64,000 nt of DNA from Mesorhizobium caraganae (GCF_016836705.1 NZ_JAFCGY010000010.1:62001-126000), one strand, 5' to 3'. Positions 41,956 to 50,995 are shown, counted from the stretch's first letter. Numbers and translations are program-made. The notes: a model not told the origin generated them from the letters alone.

Positions 41956-42939
41956 CTAAACCAGCGGCTTCAGCGCCACCCACAGCGATCCGCCGATCAG
42001 GCCCAGGAAGATCAGCCAGCCGACCTGGTTGTTCGATTTGAACAGCCGCAGGCACTGGTCGGGATCGTTGATATCCAGAACCGCAATCTGCCGCGCCATA
42101 TGCGCGCCGGCGGCGATCAGCCCGGCCAGCGCCACCACCGGCGCTTGCGCCGCGGCAAAGGCGATGGCAAAGCAGACCAGCGTGCCGCCATAGAGCCCGA
42201 CCAGCCAGGTCTTGGTGTTGTCGCCGAACAGCCGCGCCGTCGAGCGTACGCCGACAATGGCGTCGTCTTCCTTGTCCTGGTGCGCGTAGATCGTGTCGTA
42301 GCCGATCACCCACAGGATCGAGCCGATATAGAGCATGATGGCCGGGCCATCGAGATCGCCGAACTCGACCGCCCAGCCGATCAATGCGCCCCAGGAGAAG
42401 GCCAGCCCAAGCACGAATTGCGGCCAGTTGGTGAAGCGCTTCATGAAGGGATAGACGGCGACGATCACCAAAGAGACGATGCCGAGCGGAATGGCGAAGT
42501 CGTTGAATTGCAACAGCACGACAAGGCCGAGCAACGCCTGGATGACCAGGAATACCCAGGCCTGGCGGCGGGTCACCTTGCCGGCCGGCAGCGGCCGCGA
42601 ACGCGTGCGCTCGACCTTGTTGTCGATGTCCTGGTCGACAATGTCATTATAGGTGCAGCCGGCGCCGCGCATGGCGACGGCGCCGACAAAGAACAGGAAC
42701 AGGAACCACGGCGACGGCAGCAGCGTCAGCAGCGGGTCGGTCGGGCGCGGATAGGCGCTGGCCGCAAGCGCTGCCGACCACCAGCAGGGCCATAGCAGCA
42801 ATTGCCAGCCGATCGGCCGGTCCCAGCGCGCAAGCTGCGCGTAAGGCCAAAGCCAGCGCGGCAATATCTTGTAGACCCAATGGCCGCTCGGCGCGTCGGC
42901 GACGCGGCCCTGGGCCGCTTTCGACTGGATGGTTTCCAT
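41956..42939 (-). CDS. ubiA: 4-hydroxybenzoate polyprenyltransferase
   Basis: A 327-residue polytopic membrane protein of the UbiA superfamily. The first aspartate motif is 'CTYNDIVDQDIDNKVERT' and the second 'YDTIYAHQDKEDDAIVG', both with Mg-binding Asp. It attaches the polyprenyl chain (made by the synthase at 27157) to 4-hydroxybenzoate in ubiquinone synthesis. 'RSRPLPAGKVTRRQAW' follows the first motif as usual. The start is ATG 42939. Confidence 0.96.
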   Translation of the reverse strand: METIQSKAAQGRVADAPSGHWVYKILPRWLWPYAQLARWDRPIGWQLLLWPCWWSAALAASAYPRPTDPLLTLLPSPWFLFLFFVGAVAMRGAGCTYNDIVDQDIDNKVERTRSRPLPAGKVTRRQAWVFLVIQALLGLVVLLQFNDFAIPLGIVSLVIVAVYPFMKRFTNWPQFVLGLAFSWGALIGWAVEFGDLDGPAIMLYIGSILWVIGYDTIYAHQDKEDDAIVGVRSTARLFGDNTKTWLVGLYGGTLVCFAIAFAAAQAPVVALAGLIAAGAHMARQIAVLDINDPDQCLRLFKSNNQVGWLIFLGLIGGSLWVALKPLV

Positions 42940-42990
42940 CGTGCTGGAGTGGCAGCAGCAGCGAGCGCCGTCAAGCGGCCGCATTGTCGC

Positions 42991-43902
42991 TCAGGCGGTG
43001 AAAACATCGTGGCTGGCGAACCATTCCTTCGCCACTTCGATGAAGGCCAGCGCCGCCTTCGACAGCCTTTGCCTTGTGTCATGGGTGAGGATGATGCGCT
43101 GCATCGGCAGTGGATCCGACAGCGGCTTGCAGACCAGCGGCAGGCCGTCATAACTCCTGTCGCCAATGGGCCTGGTGTAGCTCACCGCGACGCCGAAGCC
43201 GTTGGCGACCATGCTGCGCTGCAGTTCGAACGAACTCGTCGTCGATTGCGAGACCGGCGACAGGCCGCGGCTGAGGAACAGGTCCAGCATGTGCTGCCAG
43301 CTGTGCGGCTGGTCGGTGGTGATGAGAGGATGGGTCGCCAGCTCCGCCAGGCTGACGCTCGCCTGGCTGGCCAGCGCGTGGCCTTGCGGCAAAAGCGCAT
43401 GCGGCCGCAGCTCATGCAGCAGGATACGGGCGAAGTGCACGGGCAGGCCGAGATCATAGGTCAGGCCGAGATCTATTGCCGCATCGCCGAGCCGCCGGCC
43501 CAGCGTCTCGAAGGTCTCGTCGCGCACGACGACCGTGACGGATGGGCAGCGCTGCGAAAACGCGCGGATCAGCGCCGGCGCGAAATAGGGCGCGAGATCC
43601 TCGAAACAGCCGAGCACCAACTCGCCGCCGACATCGGCGTCGCGCGTCCCCAGCCCAACCAGTTCGTCCGCCTCGGCCAGCACCTGCTTCGCCTTCGCCA
43701 CCGCGCCGCGGCCGAACGAGGTCAGCGCGATGCCGCTGCCGCGCTGGCGCACGAACAGTTTCTGGCCGAGCGTCGCTTCGACATTGTCGATCGCCACCGA
43801 AATCGAAGGCTGTGAGACGTTCAGCATCCGGGCGGCCGCGGTGACGCTGCCGTGGCGGGCGACGGCGACGAGATAGCGCAACTGGGTGAGAGTCACATTC
43901 AT
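42991..43902 (-). CDS. LysR-family regulator
   Basis: A 303-residue LysR regulator with HTH 'LRYLVAVARHGSVTAAARML' and 'SQPSISVAIDNVEATLGQKL'. The effector domain includes 'IDLGLTYDLGLPVHFARILL'. It is divergent from the PhyH-family gene at 43993; the 90-bp gap has the pair ATAA (43914) and TTAT (43931) with 13 bp between, a possible T-N11-A LysR site. It likely governs the PhyH gene in response to its substrate. Confidence 0.91.
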   Translation of the reverse strand: MNVTLTQLRYLVAVARHGSVTAAARMLNVSQPSISVAIDNVEATLGQKLFVRQRGSGIALTSFGRGAVAKAKQVLAEADELVGLGTRDADVGGELVLGCFEDLAPYFAPALIRAFSQRCPSVTVVVRDETFETLGRRLGDAAIDLGLTYDLGLPVHFARILLHELRPHALLPQGHALASQASVSLAELATHPLITTDQPHSWQHMLDLFLSRGLSPVSQSTTSSFELQRSMVANGFGVAVSYTRPIGDRSYDGLPLVCKPLSDPLPMQRIILTHDTRQRLSKAALAFIEVAKEWFASHDVFTA

Positions 43903-43992
43903 AGGTCGAAACTATAAGAGAGATGAGAAGTTATTATTTTACGCGATGTGCGGCGGCTGCGATAGTCGGTCATCCAACATGGGAGACATGAG

Positions 43993-44787
43993 ATGGCCGC
44001 CAGATATATCGATGCCGCAGCGATTGCCGATTACCAGCGCGATGGCGCGGTCTGCATACGCGGCGCCTTCAAGGACTGGGTCGGCACCATCGCCGCCGGC
44101 ATCGAGCGCAACATGCAAAATCGCAGTGCCACGGCGTCCGACATCGCCAATGGCAAGGGCAGCTTCTTCGACGATTATTGCAACTGGGAGCGCATCCCCG
44201 AATTCGTCGATGTCGTGCGCAATTCGCCGGCCGCCGAACTGGCAGCGGCGGCGATGCAGTCGCGCAGCGCCCAGTTCTTCCACGACCATGTGCTGGTCAA
44301 GGAGCCGGGCACGCAGAAGCCGACGCCCTGGCATCAGGACATCCCGTATTATTTCGTCGATGGCAGCCAGACCGTCAGCTTCTGGATCCCGATCGATCCG
44401 GTCAAGGAAGCGACGCTGAGGCTGATCGCCGGCTCGCACAAATGGGACAAGATGATCCTGCCGGTGCGTTGGCTCGACGACAGCAATTTCTATGCCGGCG
44501 AAGGTGACTATCTGCCGGTGCCCGACCCCGACAAGGACCCGTCTGTGAAGGTGCTGGAATGGGAGATGGAGCCGGGCGACGCCATATTGTTCGATTTCCG
44601 AACTGCTCATGGCGCGCGCGGCAATCCGACGGCGGCACGACGCCGGGCGCTGTCGCTGCGCTGGGTCGGCGATGACGCGCGCTATGTCGAGCGCCCCGGC
44701 CGCACCTCGCCGCCCTATCCCGGCCATGACATGAAGCCCGGCCAGAAACTGCGCGAGGACTGGTTCCCCGTCATCTACCAGAGCTGA
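43993..44787 (+). CDS. Phytanoyl-CoA dioxygenase family protein
   Basis: A 264-residue Fe(II)/2-oxoglutarate oxygenase. 'PTPWHQDIPYYFVDGSQTVS' gives the H-x-D iron ligands, 'FDFRTAHGARGNPTAA' the distal His, and 'RRALSLRWVGDD' the 2-oxoglutarate-binding Arg. All three blocks match the PhyH family. Substrate is not determined; the neighbouring LysR suggests it is an inducible catabolic or detoxifying step. It is a more typical PhyH than the protein at 21663. Confidence 0.9.
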   Translation: MAARYIDAAAIADYQRDGAVCIRGAFKDWVGTIAAGIERNMQNRSATASDIANGKGSFFDDYCNWERIPEFVDVVRNSPAAELAAAAMQSRSAQFFHDHVLVKEPGTQKPTPWHQDIPYYFVDGSQTVSFWIPIDPVKEATLRLIAGSHKWDKMILPVRWLDDSNFYAGEGDYLPVPDPDKDPSVKVLEWEMEPGDAILFDFRTAHGARGNPTAARRRALSLRWVGDDARYVERPGRTSPPYPGHDMKPGQKLREDWFPVIYQS

Positions 44788-44856
44788 TCCGGCCGGGAAC
44801 GTTGTGCCCTCAGCGCGACGTTCCCGTGCGCAACCGGCATCGCGCAAGGTAAAACT

Positions 44857-44885
44857 CTTGACCCGCTGCGCTTGGCGCAATAGCG
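44857..44885 (+). promoter_or_regulatory. Possible purD promoter
   Basis: CTTGAC (44857-44862) followed after 17 nt by ATAGCG (44880-44885). The -35 is perfect for the rhizobial type but the -10 is poor, so this is only a candidate; purD starts 35 bp on. Confidence 0.35.
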
Positions 44886-44919
44886 CAGTCCCTGTCGTGA
44901 AATGACAAGGGACATCGGC

Positions 44920-46203
44920 ATGCGCGTTTTGTTGATCGGCTCCGGCGGCCGCGAACATGCCCTGGCCTGGAAGCTCGCGGCCTCGCCGCTCTTGACCAAG
45001 CTCTATGCCGCGCCCGGCAATCCGGGCATCGCCCGCGAGGCCGAACTGGTCAAACTCGACATCGCCGATCATGCCGCTGTCGCTACCTTCTGCAAGAACA
45101 ACGCGATCGACCTCGTCGTTGTCGGGCCGGAAGGCCCGCTGGTGGCCGGCATTGCCGATGATCTGCGCGATCAGGGCATTCGCGTCTTCGGCCCGTCGAA
45201 GCGGGCAGCGCGGCTCGAAGGCTCGAAAGGCTTCACCAAGGACCTCTGCGCGAAATACGACATCCCGACCGCCGCCTATGGCCGCTTCACCGATCTGACC
45301 GCAGCCAAGGCCTATGTCGAAAAGGTCGGTGCACCGATCGTCATCAAGGCCGATGGGCTCGCCGCCGGCAAGGGCGTCACCATCGCCATGACGCTGGACG
45401 AGGCCCGCGCCGCGCTCGATGCCTGTTTTGACGGCGCCTTTGGAGACGCCGGCGCCGAAGTGGTGGTCGAGGAATTCATGACCGGCGAAGAAGCGAGTTT
45501 CTTCTGCCTGTGCGACGGCACCACAGCATTGCCCTTCGGCACCGCGCAGGACCACAAGCGCGTCGGCGACGGCGACATCGGCCCCAACACCGGCGGCATG
45601 GGCGCCTATTCGCCGGCGCCGGTGATGACGCCTGAGATGGTCGAGCGCACCATGCGCGAGATCGTCGAGCCGACCATGCGCGGCATGGCCGAGCTCGGCG
45701 CGCCGTTTGCCGGTATTCTCTTCGCCGGGCTGATGATCACCGACAAAGGGCCGAAGCTGATCGAATACAACACCCGCTTCGGCGATCCCGAATGCCAGGT
45801 GCTGATGATGCGGCTGAAGGACGACCTTCTGGTGCTGCTTAACGCCGCCGTCGACGGCCAGCTTGCACACAGCTCGGTGCGCTGGCGCGACGAGGCGGCG
45901 CTGACCGTGGTGATGGCGGCGCGGGGTTATCCCGGCACGCCGGAGAAAGGTTCGGTCATCCGCGGCCTCGATGAAGCCGCCGGCGATGGCGTTGAAATCT
46001 TCCATGCCGGCACCGCCATCAATGGCGGTGCGCTGGTCGCCAATGGCGGCCGCGTGCTCAACATCACCGCGTCAGGCAACACGGTCGGCGAAGCGCAAAG
46101 CCGCGCCTACGCCGCGCTCGACCGCATCGACTGGCCGCAAGGCTTTTGCCGCCGCGACATAGGTTGGCAGGCGGTGGCGCGGGAAAAGGCCGGGGCTAGC
46201 TAA
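44920..46203 (+). CDS. purD: Phosphoribosylamine-glycine ligase
   Basis: A 427-residue ATP-grasp enzyme: 'MRVLLIGSGGREHALAWKLA' at the N-terminus, 'PIVIKADGLAAGKGVTIAM' (nucleotide-binding), 'GDIGPNTGGMGAYSPAPVMT' and 'LIEYNTRFGDPECQVLMMRL' (metal-binding). It makes glycinamide ribonucleotide in de novo purine synthesis. The start is ATG 44920 (AAGGG site), not ATG 44902. Its stop is followed at once by repeat D1. Confidence 0.97.
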   Translation: MRVLLIGSGGREHALAWKLAASPLLTKLYAAPGNPGIAREAELVKLDIADHAAVATFCKNNAIDLVVVGPEGPLVAGIADDLRDQGIRVFGPSKRAARLEGSKGFTKDLCAKYDIPTAAYGRFTDLTAAKAYVEKVGAPIVIKADGLAAGKGVTIAMTLDEARAALDACFDGAFGDAGAEVVVEEFMTGEEASFFCLCDGTTALPFGTAQDHKRVGDGDIGPNTGGMGAYSPAPVMTPEMVERTMREIVEPTMRGMAELGAPFAGILFAGLMITDKGPKLIEYNTRFGDPECQVLMMRLKDDLLVLLNAAVDGQLAHSSVRWRDEAALTVVMAARGYPGTPEKGSVIRGLDEAAGDGVEIFHAGTAINGGALVANGGRVLNITASGNTVGEAQSRAYAALDRIDWPQGFCRRDIGWQAVAREKAGAS

Positions 46204-46273
46204 GCAATTCCAGGAAAAGTGTGGAGCGGTTTTCCCGGGAAAAGCGCATAGCGCGCTTTCCCTGAGGAATTGC
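46204..46273. repeat. Palindromic repeat, family D copy 1
   Basis: GCAATTCC (46204-46211) and GGAATTGC (46266-46273) bound nested arms (GGAAAAG, GGTTTTCCCGGGAAAA and GCGCATAGCGCG). It abuts the purD stop and lies between the convergent purD and GH25 genes. A shorter copy is at 62201-62244. Confidence 0.88.
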
Positions 46274-46287
46274 GTAAAACAAAGACC

Positions 46288-47451
46288 TCAGCGCTCGCGA
46301 ACGAGTTCCGTCGAAGCGGTGCTGACCGGGTCGGCGGCTTGGGAGAAGACGGCCTCAAGCAGGGTCTCCGAGCGATACGCGGTCCGCTTCCAGGCGACAT
46401 ACTCGGCAATGCCGAAGCGCGCGCGGCGCGGCACCGTCTTGACCACCGGCATGCGGAAGGCGGCACGAAACGTCTGCCAGCGCGCGCCCAGCACCGCCAC
46501 CATCTCCTCGATTGTCGGCGGCGTCGCCACGTCGGCATAGGTGATGGTGACTTTGCCGGCCAGCCCCGCCGCGCGCGAAACCGGCACCGGGATCGAGGCG
46601 AGATAGTCGGCCGGCACGTCGATCAGGCCGCCAAAGGGCCATTGCTGGCGCAGCGTGGCTGCATCCATCGGCGCGACATTGACATCGATGTCGTTGGGCG
46701 TGCCGGCGACGCGGTAGGGGCAGCGCAGGCGGCCGCAATTGGCCTGCGCCGAAAACTGCCACAGCGCATAGCCCTGCCAGTTGCCCATCGGAAAATGCAC
46801 GTCTATGTCGGGCTTGTAGCGCGCATACCAGAGCGGCAGCCGCGACAGCAGACGGTACTGATAGCGATTGTCGGCGATGAACTGGGCGGTCTTGCCGTTG
46901 GCGTAGAGTATCGGGAAACGGCCGAGCCGCCGGTGCACCTGGCGCACGAATTCCTCGGCATCCTCCAGCGACATCCACTGTGTCGGATCATTGCCTTCGA
47001 GATCGAGGGCCATGAGATCGTCCGGCGACGGTTCGGCGAAATCGATGAAATTGTTGGCCTGCTCGACCGGATTGCCGGGGCGGGCAAGATGATAGGCGCC
47101 CCATTTCAGGCCGAGCGCCTTGGCCACCACCTTGCGCGTCTGGAACAACTCGCGCGTCACCGCATGGCGTTTCCACAACGTCTTGCAGAGTTTGACCGTA
47201 GTTTCGTCGCCATAGCAGAAATAGGGCGGTGGCAGCCCGTCGGACGCCTTGTTGATGAAGCCGACAATGCGCTTGTCGGTGGCAAGCTGCGCCCAGTCGA
47301 TGGAATTGTATTCATAGGCGTCGATGACGAGCGCGCGGTCGCCATCCCGCCAGGGCTCGGAGAAGTCCGAGGCTTTTGTCGCCGATCCCAGCGCCATCAT
47401 CGCCGCGAGAGCGATCGCTGAGCGGCGAAGAAGATGCGCCGGCGTTTTCAA
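46288..47451 (-). CDS. GH25 family lysozyme-like hydrolase
   Basis: A 387-residue secreted protein (signal peptide about residues 1-27, MKTPAHLLRRSAIALAAMMA). The catalytic domain begins 'ALVIDAYEYNSIDWAQLA' (first Asp), then 'WGAYHLARPGNPVEQANNFI', 'DLMALDLEGNDPTQWM' (D-x-E) and 'FPILYANGKTAQFIADN', all GH25 landmarks, and 'LWQFSAQANC' near the end. GH25 enzymes cleave the beta-1,4 bond in peptidoglycan. The last 100 residues have no recognised domain. Convergent with purD. Confidence 0.88.
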   Translation of the reverse strand: MKTPAHLLRRSAIALAAMMALGSATKASDFSEPWRDGDRALVIDAYEYNSIDWAQLATDKRIVGFINKASDGLPPPYFCYGDETTVKLCKTLWKRHAVTRELFQTRKVVAKALGLKWGAYHLARPGNPVEQANNFIDFAEPSPDDLMALDLEGNDPTQWMSLEDAEEFVRQVHRRLGRFPILYANGKTAQFIADNRYQYRLLSRLPLWYARYKPDIDVHFPMGNWQGYALWQFSAQANCGRLRCPYRVAGTPNDIDVNVAPMDAATLRQQWPFGGLIDVPADYLASIPVPVSRAAGLAGKVTITYADVATPPTIEEMVAVLGARWQTFRAAFRMPVVKTVPRRARFGIAEYVAWKRTAYRSETLLEAVFSQAADPVSTASTELVRER

Positions 47452-47565
47452 ACAGGGAGTCCCCGCTGACCAGGGGATGATGGTGGACCGGTATGGTTAA
47501 GGAAGTGCTGCAGGCAGTCGTGGCAAGGGCGAGGCGGCTGAGACGGCTCGTCAATCGAAACGAAT

Positions 47566-47748
47566 TTATCTGGATTCCCTGACAAGCCGTTTATGGGTGT
47601 CCAAGGCTTTGCGTAGCGCTTCATTCGGTTCCGGCGGGTCAACAATAGCCGTCGCCAAAGCAAGCTGATCCTCGATCGACAGCTGGATAATGCACTGTTC
47701 TGTTTCGTGGGCCGCTTCGCTATGGGCATGGGTCTGTCGATTAGGCAT
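47566..47748 (-). CDS. Orphan DUF1778-like antitoxin C-terminal peptide
   Basis: A 60-residue protein. Its second half, 'QLSIEDQLALATAIVDPPEP' with 'NEALRKALDTHKRLVRES', resembles the toxin-binding end of DUF1778 (TacA-type) antitoxins ('L..eD...F..al..PP.PN.aLr.l...'). The ribbon-helix-helix N-terminal half is missing, and no GNAT toxin lies next to it. AGGGG precedes ATG 47748, and it overlaps the upstream gene's stop by 8 bp, so it is probably translated by coupling. It may be a decayed antitoxin or a stand-alone neutraliser. Confidence 0.65.
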   Translation of the reverse strand: MPNRQTHAHSEAAHETEQCIIQLSIEDQLALATAIVDPPEPNEALRKALDTHKRLVRESR

Positions 47749-48007
47749 TGCGGTAACCCCTTGATCCGGTGCTCAACGGCACAATTGGTTGAACCTCTAA
47801 CGGATCGGGCGCCGGCGCCTGCGGCAGCGTGCCTTCGGCGGCGCGCTTGCGGTAATGGGCAAGCGAGCATTCGGGCGAGCACAATATGCCGCGATCGGTC
47901 CAGTAGGCGGGGCCTCTTTCGGGCTCGCCATGATAATACCAGAAGCCGTTTGCCTGATACGGCAGGCCGCATTCGATGCAACGGTATGTCTCGGGTCTGG
48001 CAAGCAT
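47741..48007 (-). CDS. Small Cys-rich putative zinc protein
   Basis: An 88-residue protein with 'YRCIECGLPYQANGFWYYHG' (C-x2-C) and 'RGILCSPECSLAHYRKRAAE' (C-x3-C), spaced as in a treble-clef or TRASH-like zinc site. The rest is Pro-rich ('GTLPQAPAPDPLEVQPIVPL'). It is followed in an 8-bp overlap by the DUF1778-like peptide gene, suggesting a pair. No function is known to me. Confidence 0.75.
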   Translation of the reverse strand: MLARPETYRCIECGLPYQANGFWYYHGEPERGPAYWTDRGILCSPECSLAHYRKRAAEGTLPQAPAPDPLEVQPIVPLSTGSRGYRNA

Positions 48008-48129
48008 GTTGCCCGGTCCAATCTGTCTATGGTCTGCCCGGAAAGATCATAACAGCAGGATGTCATTCCTTGCTGCAGAAATTTTGATGCGTAATACCGG
48101 TCTTGAAAATTGGCCGAAGCTTTCGCGAT

Positions 48130-48305
48130 TTCGTCATTCTATGGCGAAGCAAGGAGCGAAGCGACGCGGCGCAGACCATAAAATCCATGCCGCGACTTCA
48201 AGGTGTTGCCACGGTCCAGAATTCTGCGCCCTGCGCGCGAGGTCGCGGCATGGATCCTCGGGTCTGCGCGTCCGCTTCGCTCCCGCTCCGCCCGTGGATG
48301 ACGAA
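48130..48305. repeat. Palindromic repeat pair, family E copy 2 (48008-48437 gap)
   Basis: TTCGTCATTC (48130-48139) and GGATGACGAA (48296-48305) bound an inverted pair related to 11788-11974, with internal CGGCATGG-type arms. It occupies most of the 430-bp gap before the acyl-CoA dehydrogenase gene; the rest of the gap holds the operator candidate at 48334-48349. Confidence 0.88.
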
Positions 48306-48333
48306 ATTCAGTGCAAAATCCGCGTGACAAAGT

Positions 48334-48349
48334 TTGACGTTTACGTAAA
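48334..48349. promoter_or_regulatory. TTGACGTTTACGTAAA operator candidate
   Basis: TTGACGTTTACGTAAA contains the palindrome TTTACGTAAA and lies 89 bp before the acyl-CoA dehydrogenase gene. From memory it resembles binding sites of LiuR-type MerR regulators of acyl-CoA catabolism; no such regulator is in this window. Confidence 0.45.
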
Positions 48350-48437
48350 AAGAAGGCCGGAGGCCGCCCAAAGGCGGATGGTTTTGCGTCGTCCCGGGTC
48401 CTAGGATCGAGGGGCGGACAGCGGAGGAGGAAGCGGC

Positions 48438-50207
48438 ATGTACAAGGCGCCGGTCGAGGATATTTCGTTCACGCTGAAGCATGTTGCCGGCCTCAAACCG
48501 GCGCTGAACAGCGGCGCCTTCGGCGATCTCGGCGAAGACCTTGTCGATGCCATCCTGTCCGAGGCCGGCCGCTTCGCCAGCGAAGAGGTCGCGCCGCTCT
48601 ACAAGATCGGCGACGAGCACGGCGCGGTGCTAAAGGATGCAGCCGTCACCACGCCGCCTGGCTGGAGGGCGCTCTACCGCAACTGGATCGACGGCGGCTG
48701 GAACGCGTTGTCGGGACCGGAGGAGTTCGGCGGCCAGGGCCTGCCCACCATGCTCGGCGTCGCGGCGCTCGAAATGTGGAACTCCGCCGCCATGGCTTTC
48801 GGCATCGGCCCGACGCTGACCATGGGCGCGGTCGAGGCGCTCGACAAGCACGCATCCGAAGCGCTCAAGGCCAAATATCTGGCAAAGCTCGTCTCCGGCG
48901 AGTGGATGGGGACGATGAACCTGACCGAGCCGCAAGCCGGTTCCGATCTCGCCGCTCTGCGCAGCCGCGCCGAGCCTGCCGGCGACGGTACCTATCGCAT
49001 CTTCGGCCAAAAAATCTTCATCACCTATGGCGAGCACGATTTCACCGACAACATCGTCCATCTGGTGCTGGCCAGGCTGCCCGATGCGCCGGCCGGCACG
49101 CGCGGCATTTCGCTGTTCCTGGTGCCGAAATTCCTCGTCAATGATGACGGGTCGCTCGGCGCCCGCAACGACGTCTTCTGTTCGGGCCTCGAGCACAAGC
49201 TCGGCATCCATGCCTCGCCGACCTGCACCATGATCTATGGCGACGGTTTTGGCGGCACGACGCCGGGCGCCATCGGCTGGCTGATCGGTGAGGAGAACAA
49301 GGGGCTTGCCTGCATGTTCACCATGATGAACAACGCCCGGCTTTGCGTCGGCATGCAGGGCGTGGCGGTGGCTGAAGCCGCGACGCAAAAAGCGATCGCC
49401 TATGCAAATGAGCGCCGCCAGGGCAAGGCGTCGGACTATGCCGGCTCCGGCATGGCGCCGATCGTCCACCACCCCGATGTGCAGCGCAATCTCTTGACCA
49501 TGAAGGCGCTGACCCAGATCGCCCGCGCAATCTCCTATTCCTGCGCGCATGCCATCGACCTGGCGCGGGTCTCATCGGACGAGGAAGCAGCGCATTGGCG
49601 CGACCGCGCCAATCTCCTGACGCCGCTGGCCAAGGCGTTCTCCACCGATGTCGGCGTCGACGTCGCGTCGCTCGGCGTCCAGGTGCATGGCGGCATGGGC
49701 TTCATCGAGGAGACGGGCGCGGCAGCGCTCTATCGCGATGCCCGCATCGCGCCGATCTATGAGGGCACCAACGGCATCCAGGCGATCGACCTGGTAGCGC
49801 GCAAATTGCCGCTCGGCGGCGGCGAGCATGTGCATGGCTACATCGGCGAACTGAAGGTGGTCGCCGATCAGGTACGCACCTCGAATCTGGAGGGGTTCGG
49901 CCGCACTGCGGAGGCGCTTGACCGGGCGCTGGACGATCTCGCCGAAGCGACGCGTTTCCTGCAGAAGCTGCTGGCCGAAGGCCGTCTCGACGAAGCGCAG
50001 GCGGGCGCGACGCCCTATCTCAGGCTGATCTCGCTTGCCGCCGGCGGCGCCTATCTGGCGCGCGGCGGACTTGCCGAGCAAAACCGCATCGCCCTTTGCC
50101 GTTTCTTTGCCGAAAACCTGCTTGGCGAAGTCAGCGCCTTGAAGGACTGCGTCATCGATGGCGCCGAAAGCCTCGCCGCCGCCGGCAAGACGCTGATATC
50201 AGCCTGA
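48438..50207 (+). CDS. Acyl-CoA dehydrogenase (FadE/DmdC-like, long form)
   Basis: A 589-residue acyl-CoA dehydrogenase with the extra C-terminal domain of the long FadE/DmdC group. 'GTMNLTEPQAGSDLAALRSR' is the FAD/substrate region, 'VHGGMGFIEETGAAALYRDA' the FAD region and 'RIAPIYEGTNGIQAIDLVAR' carries the catalytic glutamate. GGAGGAGG-type ribosome site before ATG 48438. It is followed after 26 bp by an enoyl-CoA hydratase, giving two steps of a beta-oxidation-like path. Substrate range is not determined; 3-methylthiopropionyl-CoA is one possibility. Confidence 0.92.
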   Translation: MYKAPVEDISFTLKHVAGLKPALNSGAFGDLGEDLVDAILSEAGRFASEEVAPLYKIGDEHGAVLKDAAVTTPPGWRALYRNWIDGGWNALSGPEEFGGQGLPTMLGVAALEMWNSAAMAFGIGPTLTMGAVEALDKHASEALKAKYLAKLVSGEWMGTMNLTEPQAGSDLAALRSRAEPAGDGTYRIFGQKIFITYGEHDFTDNIVHLVLARLPDAPAGTRGISLFLVPKFLVNDDGSLGARNDVFCSGLEHKLGIHASPTCTMIYGDGFGGTTPGAIGWLIGEENKGLACMFTMMNNARLCVGMQGVAVAEAATQKAIAYANERRQGKASDYAGSGMAPIVHHPDVQRNLLTMKALTQIARAISYSCAHAIDLARVSSDEEAAHWRDRANLLTPLAKAFSTDVGVDVASLGVQVHGGMGFIEETGAAALYRDARIAPIYEGTNGIQAIDLVARKLPLGGGEHVHGYIGELKVVADQVRTSNLEGFGRTAEALDRALDDLAEATRFLQKLLAEGRLDEAQAGATPYLRLISLAAGGAYLARGGLAEQNRIALCRFFAENLLGEVSALKDCVIDGAESLAAAGKTLISA

Positions 50208-50233
50208 ATACAAAAAGCGCTCACCAGGGAAAA

Positions 50234-50995
50234 ATGACCGTGACAGACCATATTCTCGTCGAGCGCCAGGGCGCCATTCAGATCATCCGCATGAATCGCC
50301 CGGACAAGAAGAACGCGCTGACGCGCGCCATGTACGCGACGATGTCCAGGGCACTGGCCGAAGGCGACGCCGATCCGGCGGTCCGCGTCCATGTCTTCCT
50401 CGGCGTGCCCGGCGCCTTCTCGGCCGGCAACGATCTCGCCGATTTCCTGGTCATCGCCACCGGCGGCGAGGGCGGCAACGAAGTCTGGGACTTCCTGATG
50501 GCGCTGGCCAAAACGGAGAAGCCGATGGTCTCGGGCGTCGATGGCATTGCGGTCGGCATCGGCACCACGCTCAATCTGCATTGCGACCTGACCTTTGCCA
50601 CGCCGCGCACCGTGTTCCGCACGCCCTTCGTCGATCTCGGCCTTGTGCCGGAGGCCGGCTCCAGCCTGCTGGCGCCGCTCATCCTCGGCCGTCAGGGCGC
50701 CTTCGCGCTGCTTGGCCTCGGCGAAGGCTTTTCCGCCGAGCGCGCCAAGACTGCCGGCCTGATCTACGAGGTGGTCGAGGAGAGCGCGCTGGAAACCGCG
50801 GTGCTGGCTGCTGCCGGCGAGATCGCGGCCAAGCCGCCGCAGGCGCTGAAGATCGCCCGTGACCTGATGCGCGCGCCGCGCGACGAACTTCTCGCCCGCA
50901 TCAAGGTGGAGAGTGCGCATTTCCGCGATCGGCTGAAATCCGACGAAGCGCGCGCCGCGCTGACCGCGTTCATGACGCGCAAGAAAGCAAGCTGA
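50234..50995 (+). CDS. Enoyl-CoA hydratase/isomerase family protein
   Basis: A 253-residue crotonase-fold protein: 'IQIIRMNRPDKKNALTRAMY', the oxyanion-hole loop 'GAFSAGNDLADFL', and 'DGIAVGIGTTLNLHCDLTFA' with 'FRTPFVDLGLVPEAGSSLLA', whose Glu is one of the catalytic acids. It follows the acyl-CoA dehydrogenase, so hydrating the enoyl-CoA that enzyme makes is the natural role. ATG 50234 is chosen for the conserved N-terminus. Confidence 0.92.
   Translation: MTVTDHILVERQGAIQIIRMNRPDKKNALTRAMYATMSRALAEGDADPAVRVHVFLGVPGAFSAGNDLADFLVIATGGEGGNEVWDFLMALAKTEKPMVSGVDGIAVGIGTTLNLHCDLTFATPRTVFRTPFVDLGLVPEAGSSLLAPLILGRQGAFALLGLGEGFSAERAKTAGLIYEVVEESALETAVLAAAGEIAAKPPQALKIARDLMRAPRDELLARIKVESAHFRDRLKSDEARAALTAFMTRKKAS

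Noticed and set aside
41801..42313. A 170-residue minus-strand frame opposite the ubiA end and repeat B2
   Set aside because: It reads the repeat and an alternative frame of ubiA; repeats are open in several frames.
43939..46005. A 688-residue open frame on the minus strand opposite the PhyH and purD genes
   Set aside because: Both plus-strand genes are clear members of known families; the antisense frame is a GC-codon shadow with Arg/His/Gly-rich sequence.
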